The notes under the pieces are model-generated. The model did no database searches. It saw only the letters and a program-made list of their open reading frames with translations, and was not told the origin of the DNA. From Halopseudomonas maritima (GTDB lineage: Bacteria > Pseudomonadota > Gammaproteobacteria > Pseudomonadales > Pseudomonadaceae): a stretch of DNA of 64,000 bases. Positions 8,867-17,819 of the stretch are shown here, in pieces. Position 1 is the first letter of the stretch, and each line of letters begins with the position of its first letter. A program made the position numbers and the translations under genes. The stretch spans positions 3,530,001-3,594,000 of the forward strand of contig NZ_CP079801.1 of assembly GCF_021545785.1 (NCBI RefSeq). The letters run 5' to 3'.

Positions 8867-10219
8867 ATGCAAAATCTGAAGCAGATAGGACTCTTTGTAC
8901 GTACCAACCTGTGGATCGTCCCGCTGGCGCTGCTGCTGGTGTGGTTGTTATTTCGCTTTCTTGATCCGGCGCCGCCCAAGGTGCTTGTCATGACCACCGG
9001 CAGCGAAAGCGGTAGCTACCATCAGTTTGGACTGGCCATGCAGCAGGAGCTGGCCAAGCAGAATCTGGAGTTGCAGCTGCGCCCCAGCCGTGGCTCGCTG
9101 GATAACCTGCAACGTCTCACCGACGGTAGCGGCGAGGTGCAGCTTGGGCTGATCCAGAGCGGTACCGAACAGCTGCTGGCACCTGCGCAGCGCAGTCAGC
9201 TGATGGGATTGGCAGCGCTCTACCACGAACCGCTGTGGTTGTTTCAGCGTCAAGACGTGAACATCACCCAGCTGTCAGATCTGCAGGACAAGCGTGTGGC
9301 GGTGGGCAGTGAAGGCAGTGGCACCTGGGCGGTATTAAAGGGGTTGTTTGAGCAGCGTCAGGATGGTGCGCGGTTGGAGCTGTTGAACAACGGCCTGTGG
9401 CGCAAGATGGGCAGTGCCGCAGCCGCCGATGCGCTGCTGGCTGGTGAGCTGGACGCAGCGTTCTTGGTGTTGCCAGCTGACAACCGGCTGGTCACCCGCC
9501 TGGCGGCTAACCCGGAGGTGTCGCTGGTCAATCTGGCTCAAGCCGATGCCTATGCCGCACGGCTTCACTTTCTGGAAGCGCTGGAGCTGCCCAGAGGGCT
9601 GTTGAATATTACGGCCAGCATGCCGCCGCAGGATACCAAGCTGCTGTCGCCGGTCGCTATGTTGGTAGGTAATCAGGACTTTCATCCGGCACTGACGGCC
9701 GTGGTGCTGGAAGCTGCGCGCAAGGTGCTGCGCGAGGGCAACCTGCTCGACAAGCCGGGGCGCTTTCCGGCCGGTGAGCCCATGGGGCTTGAGTTGAGCA
9801 AGGAGGCGGACTACTACCACCGCCAGGGTATGCCTTTTTTACAGCGCTACCTGCCGTTTCAGGTGGCCTCGGCGATTGATCGCTACGTGGTGCTGATCAT
9901 TCCCTTTATCGCCATCATGTTTCCGCTACTCAAGACCATGGGCCCACTGTATCGCTGGCGCGTGCGTGCTCGGGTGTACCGCTGGTACGAGCACCTGCGG
10001 CGCATCGACAAGCTGATCTACAGCGGCAAGATCAAGCAGCAATACGCCGAGCAGATTCAGGGGCTGAAAGCACTGGAGTCGGAGCTGAATCACGTTGATG
10101 TTCCGCTCTCCTATGCCCACGAGCTCTACAGCCTGCACTTGCACGTGCGCTACATGATTTACCGGCTGGAGACGCTGCAGGCTGAGGAAGAGGGCGGCGA
10201 GAAACCTTCGCCGGCCTGA
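8867..10219 (+). CDS. TAXI family TRAP-type solute-binding protein with membrane anchors
   Basis: 450 residues. An uncleaved-looking hydrophobic segment (about 14-30) leads into a TAXI-type binding domain (about 38-320: TTGSESGSYHQFG, LGLIQSGTEQL, VAVGSEGSGTW). A second membrane segment (about 337-358) and a 95-residue basic cytoplasmic tail follow. Classic TAXI proteins are free periplasmic receptors for TRAP transporters. This one appears tethered at both ends, and no DctQ/DctM permease is nearby, so it may be a sensor or belong to a distant transporter. The 3' end overlaps the opposite-strand hydrolase gene by 61 bases. Confidence 0.8.
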   Translation: MQNLKQIGLFVRTNLWIVPLALLLVWLLFRFLDPAPPKVLVMTTGSESGSYHQFGLAMQQELAKQNLELQLRPSRGSLDNLQRLTDGSGEVQLGLIQSGTEQLLAPAQRSQLMGLAALYHEPLWLFQRQDVNITQLSDLQDKRVAVGSEGSGTWAVLKGLFEQRQDGARLELLNNGLWRKMGSAAAADALLAGELDAAFLVLPADNRLVTRLAANPEVSLVNLAQADAYAARLHFLEALELPRGLLNITASMPPQDTKLLSPVAMLVGNQDFHPALTAVVLEAARKVLREGNLLDKPGRFPAGEPMGLELSKEADYYHRQGMPFLQRYLPFQVASAIDRYVVLIIPFIAIMFPLLKTMGPLYRWRVRARVYRWYEHLRRIDKLIYSGKIKQQYAEQIQGLKALESELNHVDVPLSYAHELYSLHLHVRYMIYRLETLQAEEEGGEKPSPA

Positions 10220-11061
10220 GCGCTGACAAAGCAGGTAACCTGCTCGATCACCGGCGCCCAGTGCTGAAAGGGAGAGGCCAGGGTGAGCAGGATCTTGATG
10301 TGGCCGATATCTGCCAACACCTCACTCTGGACGCTGACGTCCTGCGCTTGCAGCGCCCGGGTCAACTGCTCGGTATTGCGCTGCGGGTCAACCAGGTCGT
10401 CGTCTGCGCCGGCCAGCAGCAGTGCGGGCGGACTCTTTGCGCTCGCGTGGACCAGCGGCTGTGAGTCGACCGGCGTTTGCGGGTGATAGAAAACCGGCTG
10501 CACGTCCGGGTTGATGATCGGCAGAAAGTCATAGGGGCCCGCCAGGCCGATCCAACCGCTGAGTATGTCGGGCGAGAGGTTCTCCTGCGCCAGCCAGCGA
10601 TCATCCAGCGCGAGCATGGCCGCGTTGTAGGCGCCGGCGCTGTGGCCCATGACAAACAGCGGGCCGTTCGGGCTGCGCCATTCGCCTCGGTGTGCCTGCG
10701 TCCAGGCCAGCGCCTTGGCGCTATCGCGCAGAAACTCGGGGTAACGCACCTCGGGGTAGAGCCGGTAGTCGGGGATCACGGCGATCATGCCGCGACTGGC
10801 CAGCGCCTGCCCGACAAACCGATAGTCAGCGCGCTCGCCGTTGCGCCAACTGCCGCCGTAAGAGAACACCACTACGGGGGCGTCCGGTTTCAACTTTACT
10901 GGCAGGTAAACGTCCAGTCGCTGGCGCGGCAGCTCACCATAGCTGAGGCCTGCAAGGGTGTCGTAGCCGCTGCTCGGCACCAGCCAGTTGACCGGTGCCA
11001 GGGCTGAGCAGCCGCCCAGCAACATCGTGAGCAGCACCGACAGAGTGCGCAGTAACCGCAT
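10159..11061 (-). CDS. Alpha/beta hydrolase, lipoprotein carboxylesterase-like
   Basis: 300 residues with a lipoprotein signal (lipobox LGGC, Cys18). The hydrolase core shows an oxyanion-hole-like YGGSW (68-72) and the nucleophile elbow GHSAG with Ser141. An acidic residue candidate lies in GADDDLVDP, and the catalytic His is probably in IGHIK. This resembles BD-FAE/esterase-lipase proteins. The substrate is unknown. The gene converges on the TAXI protein gene with a 61-base tail-to-tail overlap, so the last 20 codons are read on both strands. It is divergent from the MoxR gene. Confidence 0.82.
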   Translation of the reverse strand: MRLLRTLSVLLTMLLGGCSALAPVNWLVPSSGYDTLAGLSYGELPRQRLDVYLPVKLKPDAPVVVFSYGGSWRNGERADYRFVGQALASRGMIAVIPDYRLYPEVRYPEFLRDSAKALAWTQAHRGEWRSPNGPLFVMGHSAGAYNAAMLALDDRWLAQENLSPDILSGWIGLAGPYDFLPIINPDVQPVFYHPQTPVDSQPLVHASAKSPPALLLAGADDDLVDPQRNTEQLTRALQAQDVSVQSEVLADIGHIKILLTLASPFQHWAPVIEQVTCFVSAQAGEGFSPPSSSACSVSSR

Positions 11062-11180
11062 GGAACCCCCTCAAATTCGCATGATGAGCAGCGTATAGGC
11101 TGTTACAAGCTATTGCGTTTGTCTTTCGCGCAGCAGCGCTTGCACCTACCATGGCATGGTAGCCCGGAGAAGAGGTGAGC

Positions 11181-12098
11181 ATGAAGGATGCGTTAAGCGC
11201 GGCGCAGGACGCGATAGACAAGGTACTGCTGGGCAAGTCCCATTCGATCAAGCTGGCACTGGCATGCATTCTGGCCAAGGGGCACTTGCTGATTGAGGAT
11301 TTGCCGGGCATGGGCAAGACCACGCTGTCGCAAGCGCTAGCCCGGGTGCTGGGCATGAGCTACCAGCGTATTCAGTTCACCAGCGATCTACTGCCCGGCG
11401 ATATCTTGGGCACCTCGGTGTTTGATCGCAACAGCGCCCAGTTTGTCTTTCATCCGGGGCCCATCTTTGCCGAGTTGATTCTCGCTGACGAGATCAACCG
11501 CGCCACACCCAAAAGCCAGAGCGCACTGCTGGAGGCGATGGAAGAAGGGCAGGTAACGGTGGATGGGGCAACCCGTCAACTACCCGATCCCTTCTTTGTG
11601 ATCGCCACGCAGAACCCGGTATCGCAGTCCGGCACCTTTGCGCTGCCTGAATCCCAGCTCGACCGCTTTCTCATGCGTCTGTCGCTTGGCTATCCGAGCG
11701 AGGCTGCTGAAAAGAATCTGCTGATGGGAGCCGAGCGCCGTACTCGCCTGGACGCGGTTGAGCCGATATTGGGGCATGAGCAGTTGCGTGCGCTGCAGGC
11801 GCAGGTGCCGCAGGTGACCGCCAGCGAGGCGTTGGTCGATTACATTCTGCGCCTGGTCAACCACACCCGTAACAGCGACAGCTGCGCCTGGGGCTTGTCT
11901 CCACGCGCCAGCCTGGGCTTGCTGGCGGCTGCGCGGGCCTGGGCCTTGCTGGAACAACGCCATTACGTGATTCCTGAAGACGTGCAGGCGGTGCTGCCCG
12001 CGGTTGTCAGCCACCGCTTGCGGGCAACCAACGACCCGACCGGGCATGGCGGTGACAGCCTGGCGCGCTGGCTGCTTAACGAGGTCTCGCCGGTGTGA
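11181..12098 (+). CDS. MoxR family AAA+ ATPase
   Basis: 305 residues. Walker A is LPGMGKTT (about 41-48) and Walker B is ILADEINRA with the MoxR signature PKSQSALLEAMEE. The sensor-1 segment is VIATQNP and the arginine-finger region is LPESQLDRF. MoxR ATPases act as chaperone-like partners of DUF58/VWA proteins. The ATG at 11181 is preceded by AGAGG at 5 bases; a GTG at 11175 is also in frame. The stop overlaps the GTG start of the DUF58 gene by 4 bases. Confidence 0.92.
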   Translation: MKDALSAAQDAIDKVLLGKSHSIKLALACILAKGHLLIEDLPGMGKTTLSQALARVLGMSYQRIQFTSDLLPGDILGTSVFDRNSAQFVFHPGPIFAELILADEINRATPKSQSALLEAMEEGQVTVDGATRQLPDPFFVIATQNPVSQSGTFALPESQLDRFLMRLSLGYPSEAAEKNLLMGAERRTRLDAVEPILGHEQLRALQAQVPQVTASEALVDYILRLVNHTRNSDSCAWGLSPRASLGLLAAARAWALLEQRHYVIPEDVQAVLPAVVSHRLRATNDPTGHGGDSLARWLLNEVSPV

Positions 12099-13069
12099 CT
12101 GCCGCTATCCGCGCCAGGGCACGGCGCTGGCACCAGGGCTGGCTGCGTCGCAGGATCCCGCCAGCTCGCTCTCTGCGGCTGGACCATCGGCGGATATTTA
12201 TCTTGCCGAGTCGCGCTGGCATGGCCTTTTTGCTGTTACTGCTGATCATGCTGATCGGCGCCATTAACTACCAGAACAGTCTGGTTTACGGGCTCACCTT
12301 CACCTTGCTCAGCCTGTTTTGGGTCGCCCTGCATCACACCTATCGCAATCTGGCTGCCGTGCAGCTGCGAGCCACCGGCGGGCGCGCCGTGTTTGCCGGT
12401 GAGCAGGTGCCGCTGGGGCTGACACTGCGCTCAGAGCGCCGCGAGCACCAGGCTCTTAAATTGCGTTGGCCCGGGCTGGACGCCGTGTCGGTAGACGTCC
12501 CTGCGGGTGACGAGCAGGCGCTGACGCTGTTTCACCCCACCGAGCGCCGCGGTTGGCTGGTGCTGGAGCGTTTGCGCATCGAAACCCGTTACCCGCTTGG
12601 CTGGTTTGTTGCCTGGAGTTTGGTTGATCTGGATTGGCAGGTACTGGTGTACCCCAAACCGGTCAGTGCCCCGCTCCCGGTAGGCGCAGCGCCCGATGGC
12701 GAGGAGGGTGACCAGCCCCATGCACAGCAGGAAGGGGTGGCCGACTTTCAGGGGCTGCGTGCCTACCGCCCCGGTGATTCGCGCAGACGCCTCGATTGGC
12801 GCGCCTGGTCTCGCGGCCAGGGGCTGCATAGCAAGGTATTTGCCGAGCCACAGCAGCAAAGCCTGTGGCTCGACTTGGCCGCCGCTGCCGGGCGCGACCT
12901 GGAAGAGTGCCTGGGCATGCTGACCGGCTGGGTGCTGGAGATGGAGCGTGAACAGCGTCCTTACGGCCTGAGCCTACCGGGTGTACGTATTGAGCCGGCA
13001 CAGGGCGATCGCCATCGCGAGGTCTGCCTGCGGGCGCTGGCACTCTATGGGCTGGAGGCGCGAGCGTGA
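12095..13069 (+). CDS. DUF58 domain membrane protein
   Basis: 324 residues with a GTG start inside the MoxR stop (GTGA overlap). A basic N terminus is followed by two membrane segments (about 45-85). A soluble part then carries the DUF58 signature FQGLRAYRPGDSRRRLDWRAWSR near residues 220-245. DUF58 proteins pair with MoxR ATPases and a transglutaminase-like protein in many proteobacteria. The exact role is not settled. Translational coupling on both sides suggests a fixed stoichiometry. Confidence 0.9.
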   Translation: MTAAIRARARRWHQGWLRRRIPPARSLRLDHRRIFILPSRAGMAFLLLLLIMLIGAINYQNSLVYGLTFTLLSLFWVALHHTYRNLAAVQLRATGGRAVFAGEQVPLGLTLRSERREHQALKLRWPGLDAVSVDVPAGDEQALTLFHPTERRGWLVLERLRIETRYPLGWFVAWSLVDLDWQVLVYPKPVSAPLPVGAAPDGEEGDQPHAQQEGVADFQGLRAYRPGDSRRRLDWRAWSRGQGLHSKVFAEPQQQSLWLDLAAAAGRDLEECLGMLTGWVLEMEREQRPYGLSLPGVRIEPAQGDRHREVCLRALALYGLEARA

Positions 13070-15078
13070 GTACGGCACTGATTCCGCGTAATGCGTTGGC
13101 CTGGCTGCTGGGTGCCCAAGTGGTGGTGCTGCTGCCGCATTTGCCGCGCCTGCCCTGGTGGGTAGCCGTGCTCTGGCTTGGTTGTGCGGCCTGGCGCGTG
13201 CAGATTCAGCGCATGCGCTGGGGGTATCCTGGGCGCATTCTGCGGGCCGGTGGGCTGCTGCTGACAGGGGTTGCGGTGTTCGTTACCCAGGGCACGCTGA
13301 TCGGCCTCGACGCCACCGTGATGCTGCTGTTGTTGCTGTTCATGCTCAAGCTGTTGGAGATGCGTAACCCGCGTGATGCGTTGGTGGTTATCTACCTGGG
13401 CTTCTTTATCCTGGCTACGGCCTTTCTATTTGATCAGGGTATTCCCCTGACGCTCTATCAGTGCGTGGGTGCCGTGGTGCTGGTTGCGGCGCTGATCGGC
13501 CTGCAGCAAAGCCCTGCGCGCAATGACCCTTGGCGCGCGTTGCGCAGCGCGGCAGCCATGTTGCTGCAGGCGCTGCCGTTGATGTTGCTGATGTTTCTGT
13601 TCTTTCCCCGGCTGGCGCCGCTGTGGACGATCAACCTGCCCAGCGCCGAGAGTCGCACCGGGCTGTCTGACACCATGGCGCCGGCGGATATCGCCAATTT
13701 GGCGCAGTCTCCTGAACTGGCGTTTCGGGCGAGCTTTGAGGGGGATATCCCGCCGCCCAGCAGGCTCTACTGGCGCGCTATGACCCTTAGCCGCTTTGAT
13801 GGCCGGGTGTGGTCGCAGGACCGTCTGCTGGAGGGGCGCCAGCCGCAGGCTGTGGAGCGCAGTGGCGCTGCGCTGGAGTACCAGGTTGTCGCACAGCCTA
13901 CAGGCCGCAACTGGCTTTACAGCCTGCCCGGGAGTGTCTCGGATAGTCCTGAACTACGCGCAATGGGTGACGATACCCTGCGTGCCAAGCGCCCGCTGAG
14001 CAGCACCTTCGGCTATACGGCTACCGCCTATGAGCACGTCCAGCGTCAGCGTGACGGCCTGCCGGACGACGAGCGTCAGCGCCTGTTGCAACTGCCAGAG
14101 GACAGTGACCCGCGTAGCCGCGCCTGGGCCGAGGAGCTGCGCCAACGCTACTCCTCCGACGCCGAACTGGTGAATGCATTGCTGCGGCATTTCAACCAGC
14201 AGCCGTACCATTACACTCTGCGTCCGCCCACCCTGGGCAGGCACAGCAATGACGAGTTTCTGTTTGATACCCGGCGCGGCTTTTGCGAGCACTATGCCGG
14301 CGCCATGACCTTTGTGCTCCGCGCCGCCGGCATTCCCGCCCGGGTGGTGACCGGCTATCAGGGCGGCGAGCTGAACCCCCGCGGTGGTTATCTGCTGGTC
14401 CATCAGTTTGATGCCCACGCCTGGATTGAGGCGTGGCTGCCGGGGCAGGGCTGGCAGTCCTTTGATCCGACCTTTCAGGTGGCCCCAAGCCGTATCGAAC
14501 GGGGGCTTGAAGAGGCCATGCGCGAGGAGGGCAGCTTTCTGGCTGACGCGCCTTTGGCCGGCTCGCGCTATCGCGATATCAGCTGGGTCAATAATCTGCG
14601 TCTGACGTGGGACGACATCAACTACCAGTGGCAGCTGCGGGTGCTCAACTTTCAGTCCGAAGAGCAGCTGGCGCTGTTTAAGCGTTGGCTGGGCACCGCT
14701 GACTGGCGGCGTATCGGTGTAGTGGTGCTGTCGTTGGTTGGTCTGGTCATGGTGGTGCAGGCACTGATCTGGCTGCGGCCTCGGCGCCTGTCCGGTTCGC
14801 CTGCGCAACTGGCCTGGCAACGGTTGGATCAGCGCCTGGGCAAACTGGGTCTTGGCGTACGCGCCGGTGAGGGGCCGCGGGATTGGCAGGCGCGTCTGCG
14901 ACAGGCGTTGCCGCAGCAGCGCGCGGCCATCGACGGGTTTTTTGATCGTTTTATAGAGCAGAGCTATGCGCAGCGTCAGCCGGGTGAGGCGCAGGCTCAA
15001 CTGCAGCCCTCGCTGCAGACGCTGCTGCGATCCTTGCCCAGGCGACGCCCACCTGCGCCTAGCCAGGCCCTAGATTAG
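13066..15078 (+). CDS. tgpA: TgpA-type membrane transglutaminase (DUF3488/DUF4129)
   Basis: 670 residues with a GTG start overlapping the DUF58 stop by 4 bases. An N-terminal bundle of about six membrane segments (to about residue 190) precedes a periplasmic transglutaminase-like domain. Its catalytic triad is Cys407 (GFCEHY), His451 (DAHAW) and Asp467 (SFDPT). A last membrane segment (about 550-570) and a cytoplasmic DUF4129 tail follow. P. aeruginosa TgpA has this layout and is reported essential. The triad is intact, so an active enzyme is expected. Confidence 0.9.
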   Translation: MSTALIPRNALAWLLGAQVVVLLPHLPRLPWWVAVLWLGCAAWRVQIQRMRWGYPGRILRAGGLLLTGVAVFVTQGTLIGLDATVMLLLLLFMLKLLEMRNPRDALVVIYLGFFILATAFLFDQGIPLTLYQCVGAVVLVAALIGLQQSPARNDPWRALRSAAAMLLQALPLMLLMFLFFPRLAPLWTINLPSAESRTGLSDTMAPADIANLAQSPELAFRASFEGDIPPPSRLYWRAMTLSRFDGRVWSQDRLLEGRQPQAVERSGAALEYQVVAQPTGRNWLYSLPGSVSDSPELRAMGDDTLRAKRPLSSTFGYTATAYEHVQRQRDGLPDDERQRLLQLPEDSDPRSRAWAEELRQRYSSDAELVNALLRHFNQQPYHYTLRPPTLGRHSNDEFLFDTRRGFCEHYAGAMTFVLRAAGIPARVVTGYQGGELNPRGGYLLVHQFDAHAWIEAWLPGQGWQSFDPTFQVAPSRIERGLEEAMREEGSFLADAPLAGSRYRDISWVNNLRLTWDDINYQWQLRVLNFQSEEQLALFKRWLGTADWRRIGVVVLSLVGLVMVVQALIWLRPRRLSGSPAQLAWQRLDQRLGKLGLGVRAGEGPRDWQARLRQALPQQRAAIDGFFDRFIEQSYAQRQPGEAQAQLQPSLQTLLRSLPRRRPPAPSQALD

Positions 15079-15148
15079 CGCTGTTGCCTGGCCGCAGCAG
15101 CGCCCTATAATCAGACTCACCTCGGGACAACTTTGCAGCGGAGTTTGC

Positions 15149-15607
15149 ATGCATCCATTCAATGCGACACAGCCCCCCAAACTCGCTTTTGCGCTGGGCT
15201 TGGCGGGCCTTGTGCCTTTTGTCTCCGGGGCATTGGGGCTGTGGGTGACGCCCGAGGCCTGGCGCGAGCGGGTACTGGAGGAGTTGCTCAGTTACGCGGC
15301 AATTACGCTCGCGTTTCTCGGTGCAATCCACTGGGGCCTGGCGATGCGCGCGGAAGAGAACAGTGACAAGGCGCCGGTGCAACTGGGGCTTTCGGTTATC
15401 CCGCCGCTGCTGGGCTGGTTTGCCCTGGCGCTACCTAACGACTTGGGCTTGCCGGTTATTCTCTTAGCCTTTGCCGCCCTGTATTTTGCCGATCTCTGGG
15501 CCGTTGATCACGGCGTCGCCCCCGTCTGGTACCCGGCCCTGCGCAGGCCGCTGAGCATCACGGCGGTGTGTTCGTTGCTGATTGCCTGGTTCGCTACCTG
15601 GCAATAG
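15149..15607 (+). CDS. DUF3429 domain membrane protein
   Basis: 152 residues, with about five predicted membrane segments from residue 12 to the C terminus. It contains the stretch AAITLAFLGAIHWGLAM typical of DUF3429 proteins. GGAG lies 5 bases before the ATG. The gene has no assigned function. It is the last ordinary housekeeping-type gene before the vgrG island, and a candidate sigma-54 promoter overlaps its stop codon. Confidence 0.78.
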   Translation: MHPFNATQPPKLAFALGLAGLVPFVSGALGLWVTPEAWRERVLEELLSYAAITLAFLGAIHWGLAMRAEENSDKAPVQLGLSVIPPLLGWFALALPNDLGLPVILLAFAALYFADLWAVDHGVAPVWYPALRRPLSITAVCSLLIAWFATWQ

Positions 15608-15653
15608 CCAAGCGCCAATTGCGCGGCAAAATGCGCACTGCATCGCCTTTTGC
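15599..15653 (+). promoter_or_regulatory. Candidate sigma-54 promoter(s) upstream of vgrG
   Basis: Two partial matches to TGGCACG-N4-TTGC lie here. The one at 15599-15613 (TGGCAATAGCCAAGC) keeps the GG and GC dinucleotides with the right 10-base gap but has a poor -12 element. The one at 15639-15653 (TGCATCGCCTTTTGC) has a perfect TTGC but lacks GG at -24. Either would start transcription 60-110 bases before vgrG. A sigma-54 activator is encoded in the T6SS block at 31.7-33.2 kb, which makes the idea reasonable, but neither match is strong. Confidence 0.22.
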
Positions 15654-15725
15654 CGGGTCGGCCCCTGCCAAACCCTAGCGTAATCCGTAACCTCAGCTCA
15701 CGCATTATCTGCCGAGGAACAACGG

Positions 15726-17819
15726 ATGTTCTCCCCCGCCAATCAGGCGCACTTCAGCCTCGAAATTGACGGCGCCGCACATGACTTCAAAGTGTTGGAG
15801 TTCACTGCCCGTGAGGCGCTCAACCAGCCCTATGCGGTGCTGCTGACGCTGGTCAGCGAACGTCCGGATATTGACCTCTCGAGCCTGCTGCACCTGCCAG
15901 CCTGGCTGGATACCGGTGCCGGCAGCGGCTTTCACGGCTTTATCGATCAGCTCACTCAGGGCGAGTCAGGTCGCCGGCTGACGCGCTATCAGCTGCGCCT
16001 GCAGCCGCAGTTGGGGTACCTGCAGCACCGCATCAACCAGCGAATCTTTCAGCACCGCAGCGCCGCCGAGATCATTGCGGCTGTGCTGCAGGAGCACGGT
16101 ATCCACAGCGACGCCTATCGCTTCACCGTCAATACGCCGCTGCCCGCGCGCCGCTACTGCACCCAATACGATGAGAGTGATCTGCACTTTATCCAGCGCC
16201 TGTGCGAGGAGGAAGGGCTGCACTTTCACTTTGAGCACCAACGTGACGGCCATACCCTGGTGTTTGGTGACGATCAGACCTGCTTTGCACGCCTGCCCGA
16301 GATCGGCTACAGCCAGGGCACCGGCCTGGTGGCAGATCAACCCGTAGTCAAACGCTTCAGCCTGACTGCCGCCACCCGGCCTGATCGGGTCGCCCGCCGC
16401 GATTACGACTTTCTGAAGCCGCGTCTGCACATGGAAGCCGAGGCCCGGCTGGAAGATGGCGCGCCCCAGCCGGCACTGGAAGACTACGACTATCCCGGGC
16501 GCTTTAGCGACCGCGAACGCGGCAAGCATCTTAGCCGCATCCACCTGCAGCGCCACCGTAGCCATCAATTGCAGGCTAACGGTGAGAGCGATCAGCCTGG
16601 CCTGCGCAGCGGCTATTTTCTACCGCTGACCGGCCACCTGCGTGATGACTGGAACGACCTCTGGTTGCTTACCAGCATTGAGCATCAGGGCAAGCAACCG
16701 CAGGTGCTGGAAGAAGCCGTCACCAGTGACACCAGCAAGCAAGACGGTTTTACGCAAGGCTACCGCAACCGCTTTATCGCCACCCCCTGGCAAGCCATCT
16801 GGCGCCCCGCACTGGAGCACCGCAAGCCGCGCATCGCCGGCAGTCAAAGTGCGGTAGTTACCGGGCCAGAGGGCGAAGAGATTCACTGCGACCCGCACGG
16901 CCGCGTGAAGGTGCAGTTTCACTGGGACCGCGAAGGCCAGGCCGACGACACCACCAGTTGCTGGCTGCGGGTTGCCAGCGGCTGGGCCGGCGACCGCTAC
17001 GGCGCCCTGGCCATTCCCAGGGTTGGCATGGAAGTGCTGGTGAGCTTTCTTGAAGGCGACCCGGATCAGCCCTTGATCACCGGCTGCCTGTACCACGCCG
17101 AACACGTGCCCCCGGTGGATCTGCCTGCCCACAAGACCCGCAGCACCTTCAAAAGCCTCAGCTCCCCCGGCGGCGAGGGCTACAACGAGCTACGTATTGA
17201 AGACAAGAAGGGTGCCGAGCAGATCTACCTGCACGCCCAGCGCGACTGGGACCAGCGCATCGAGCACGATCAACGCCTGCATGTGGGCAATGAACGGCAC
17301 GACCACATCGTCGCCAACCACTACAGCGAGCACCTGGCCGAAGTACACCGCACCGTCCACGCCAACCGCCTGACCGAACTCAAGGCCAACGATCATCTGA
17401 CGATCGCCGAGAGTCAGCACACTCGCGTTGGCCAGCGGCAGCTCACCGAAGCCGGACAGGAAATTCACCTGGCCAGCGGCCGCAAGATCGTGATCGACGC
17501 CGGCATGGAAATCACCCTCAAGGCCGGCGGCAGCTTTATCAAGATCGACCCCAGCGGCGTCACCGTCACCGGCGCCAACATCCGCCTGAACTCCGGCGGC
17601 AGCCCGGGGCAGGGCACACCGGCGGAGCCGCTGCTACCAGAGATGCCAGAGCACGCCGCATTGGATAGCGCAGGGGAAATGACTGGCAGAGCAGCGTCTA
17701 ACCAGCCAGCTGCAGAGTCGAATCAGAAGTCGGTGCTGGAGCAACTGATCGTAGACGTGTGGGGAGACCCGGCGTTCGGCGGGCAGGTACAACTGCTGGA
17801 CCCTGAGGATAAGCGATGA
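15726..17819 (+). CDS. vgrG: T6SS spike protein VgrG (TssI)
   Basis: 697 residues. The N-terminal half is gp27-like (about 1-370: FHGFIDQL, CQYDESDLHFIQRLCEEEGL-type segment, YPGRF). A gp5-like OB-fold follows (about 385-470: GPEGEEIHCDPHGRVKVQFHWDREG). The C-terminal beta-helix ends in KAGGSFIKIDPSGVTVTG near residue 605 and a roughly 80-residue tail. VgrG trimers tip the T6SS tube and carry cargo. The gene is about 14 kb from the sheath genes, with no hcp, PAAR or DUF4123 adaptor gene beside it. The stop overlaps the effector ATG by 4 bases, which marks the next gene as its likely cargo. Confidence 0.95.
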   Translation: MFSPANQAHFSLEIDGAAHDFKVLEFTAREALNQPYAVLLTLVSERPDIDLSSLLHLPAWLDTGAGSGFHGFIDQLTQGESGRRLTRYQLRLQPQLGYLQHRINQRIFQHRSAAEIIAAVLQEHGIHSDAYRFTVNTPLPARRYCTQYDESDLHFIQRLCEEEGLHFHFEHQRDGHTLVFGDDQTCFARLPEIGYSQGTGLVADQPVVKRFSLTAATRPDRVARRDYDFLKPRLHMEAEARLEDGAPQPALEDYDYPGRFSDRERGKHLSRIHLQRHRSHQLQANGESDQPGLRSGYFLPLTGHLRDDWNDLWLLTSIEHQGKQPQVLEEAVTSDTSKQDGFTQGYRNRFIATPWQAIWRPALEHRKPRIAGSQSAVVTGPEGEEIHCDPHGRVKVQFHWDREGQADDTTSCWLRVASGWAGDRYGALAIPRVGMEVLVSFLEGDPDQPLITGCLYHAEHVPPVDLPAHKTRSTFKSLSSPGGEGYNELRIEDKKGAEQIYLHAQRDWDQRIEHDQRLHVGNERHDHIVANHYSEHLAEVHRTVHANRLTELKANDHLTIAESQHTRVGQRQLTEAGQEIHLASGRKIVIDAGMEITLKAGGSFIKIDPSGVTVTGANIRLNSGGSPGQGTPAEPLLPEMPEHAALDSAGEMTGRAASNQPAAESNQKSVLEQLIVDVWGDPAFGGQVQLLDPEDKR

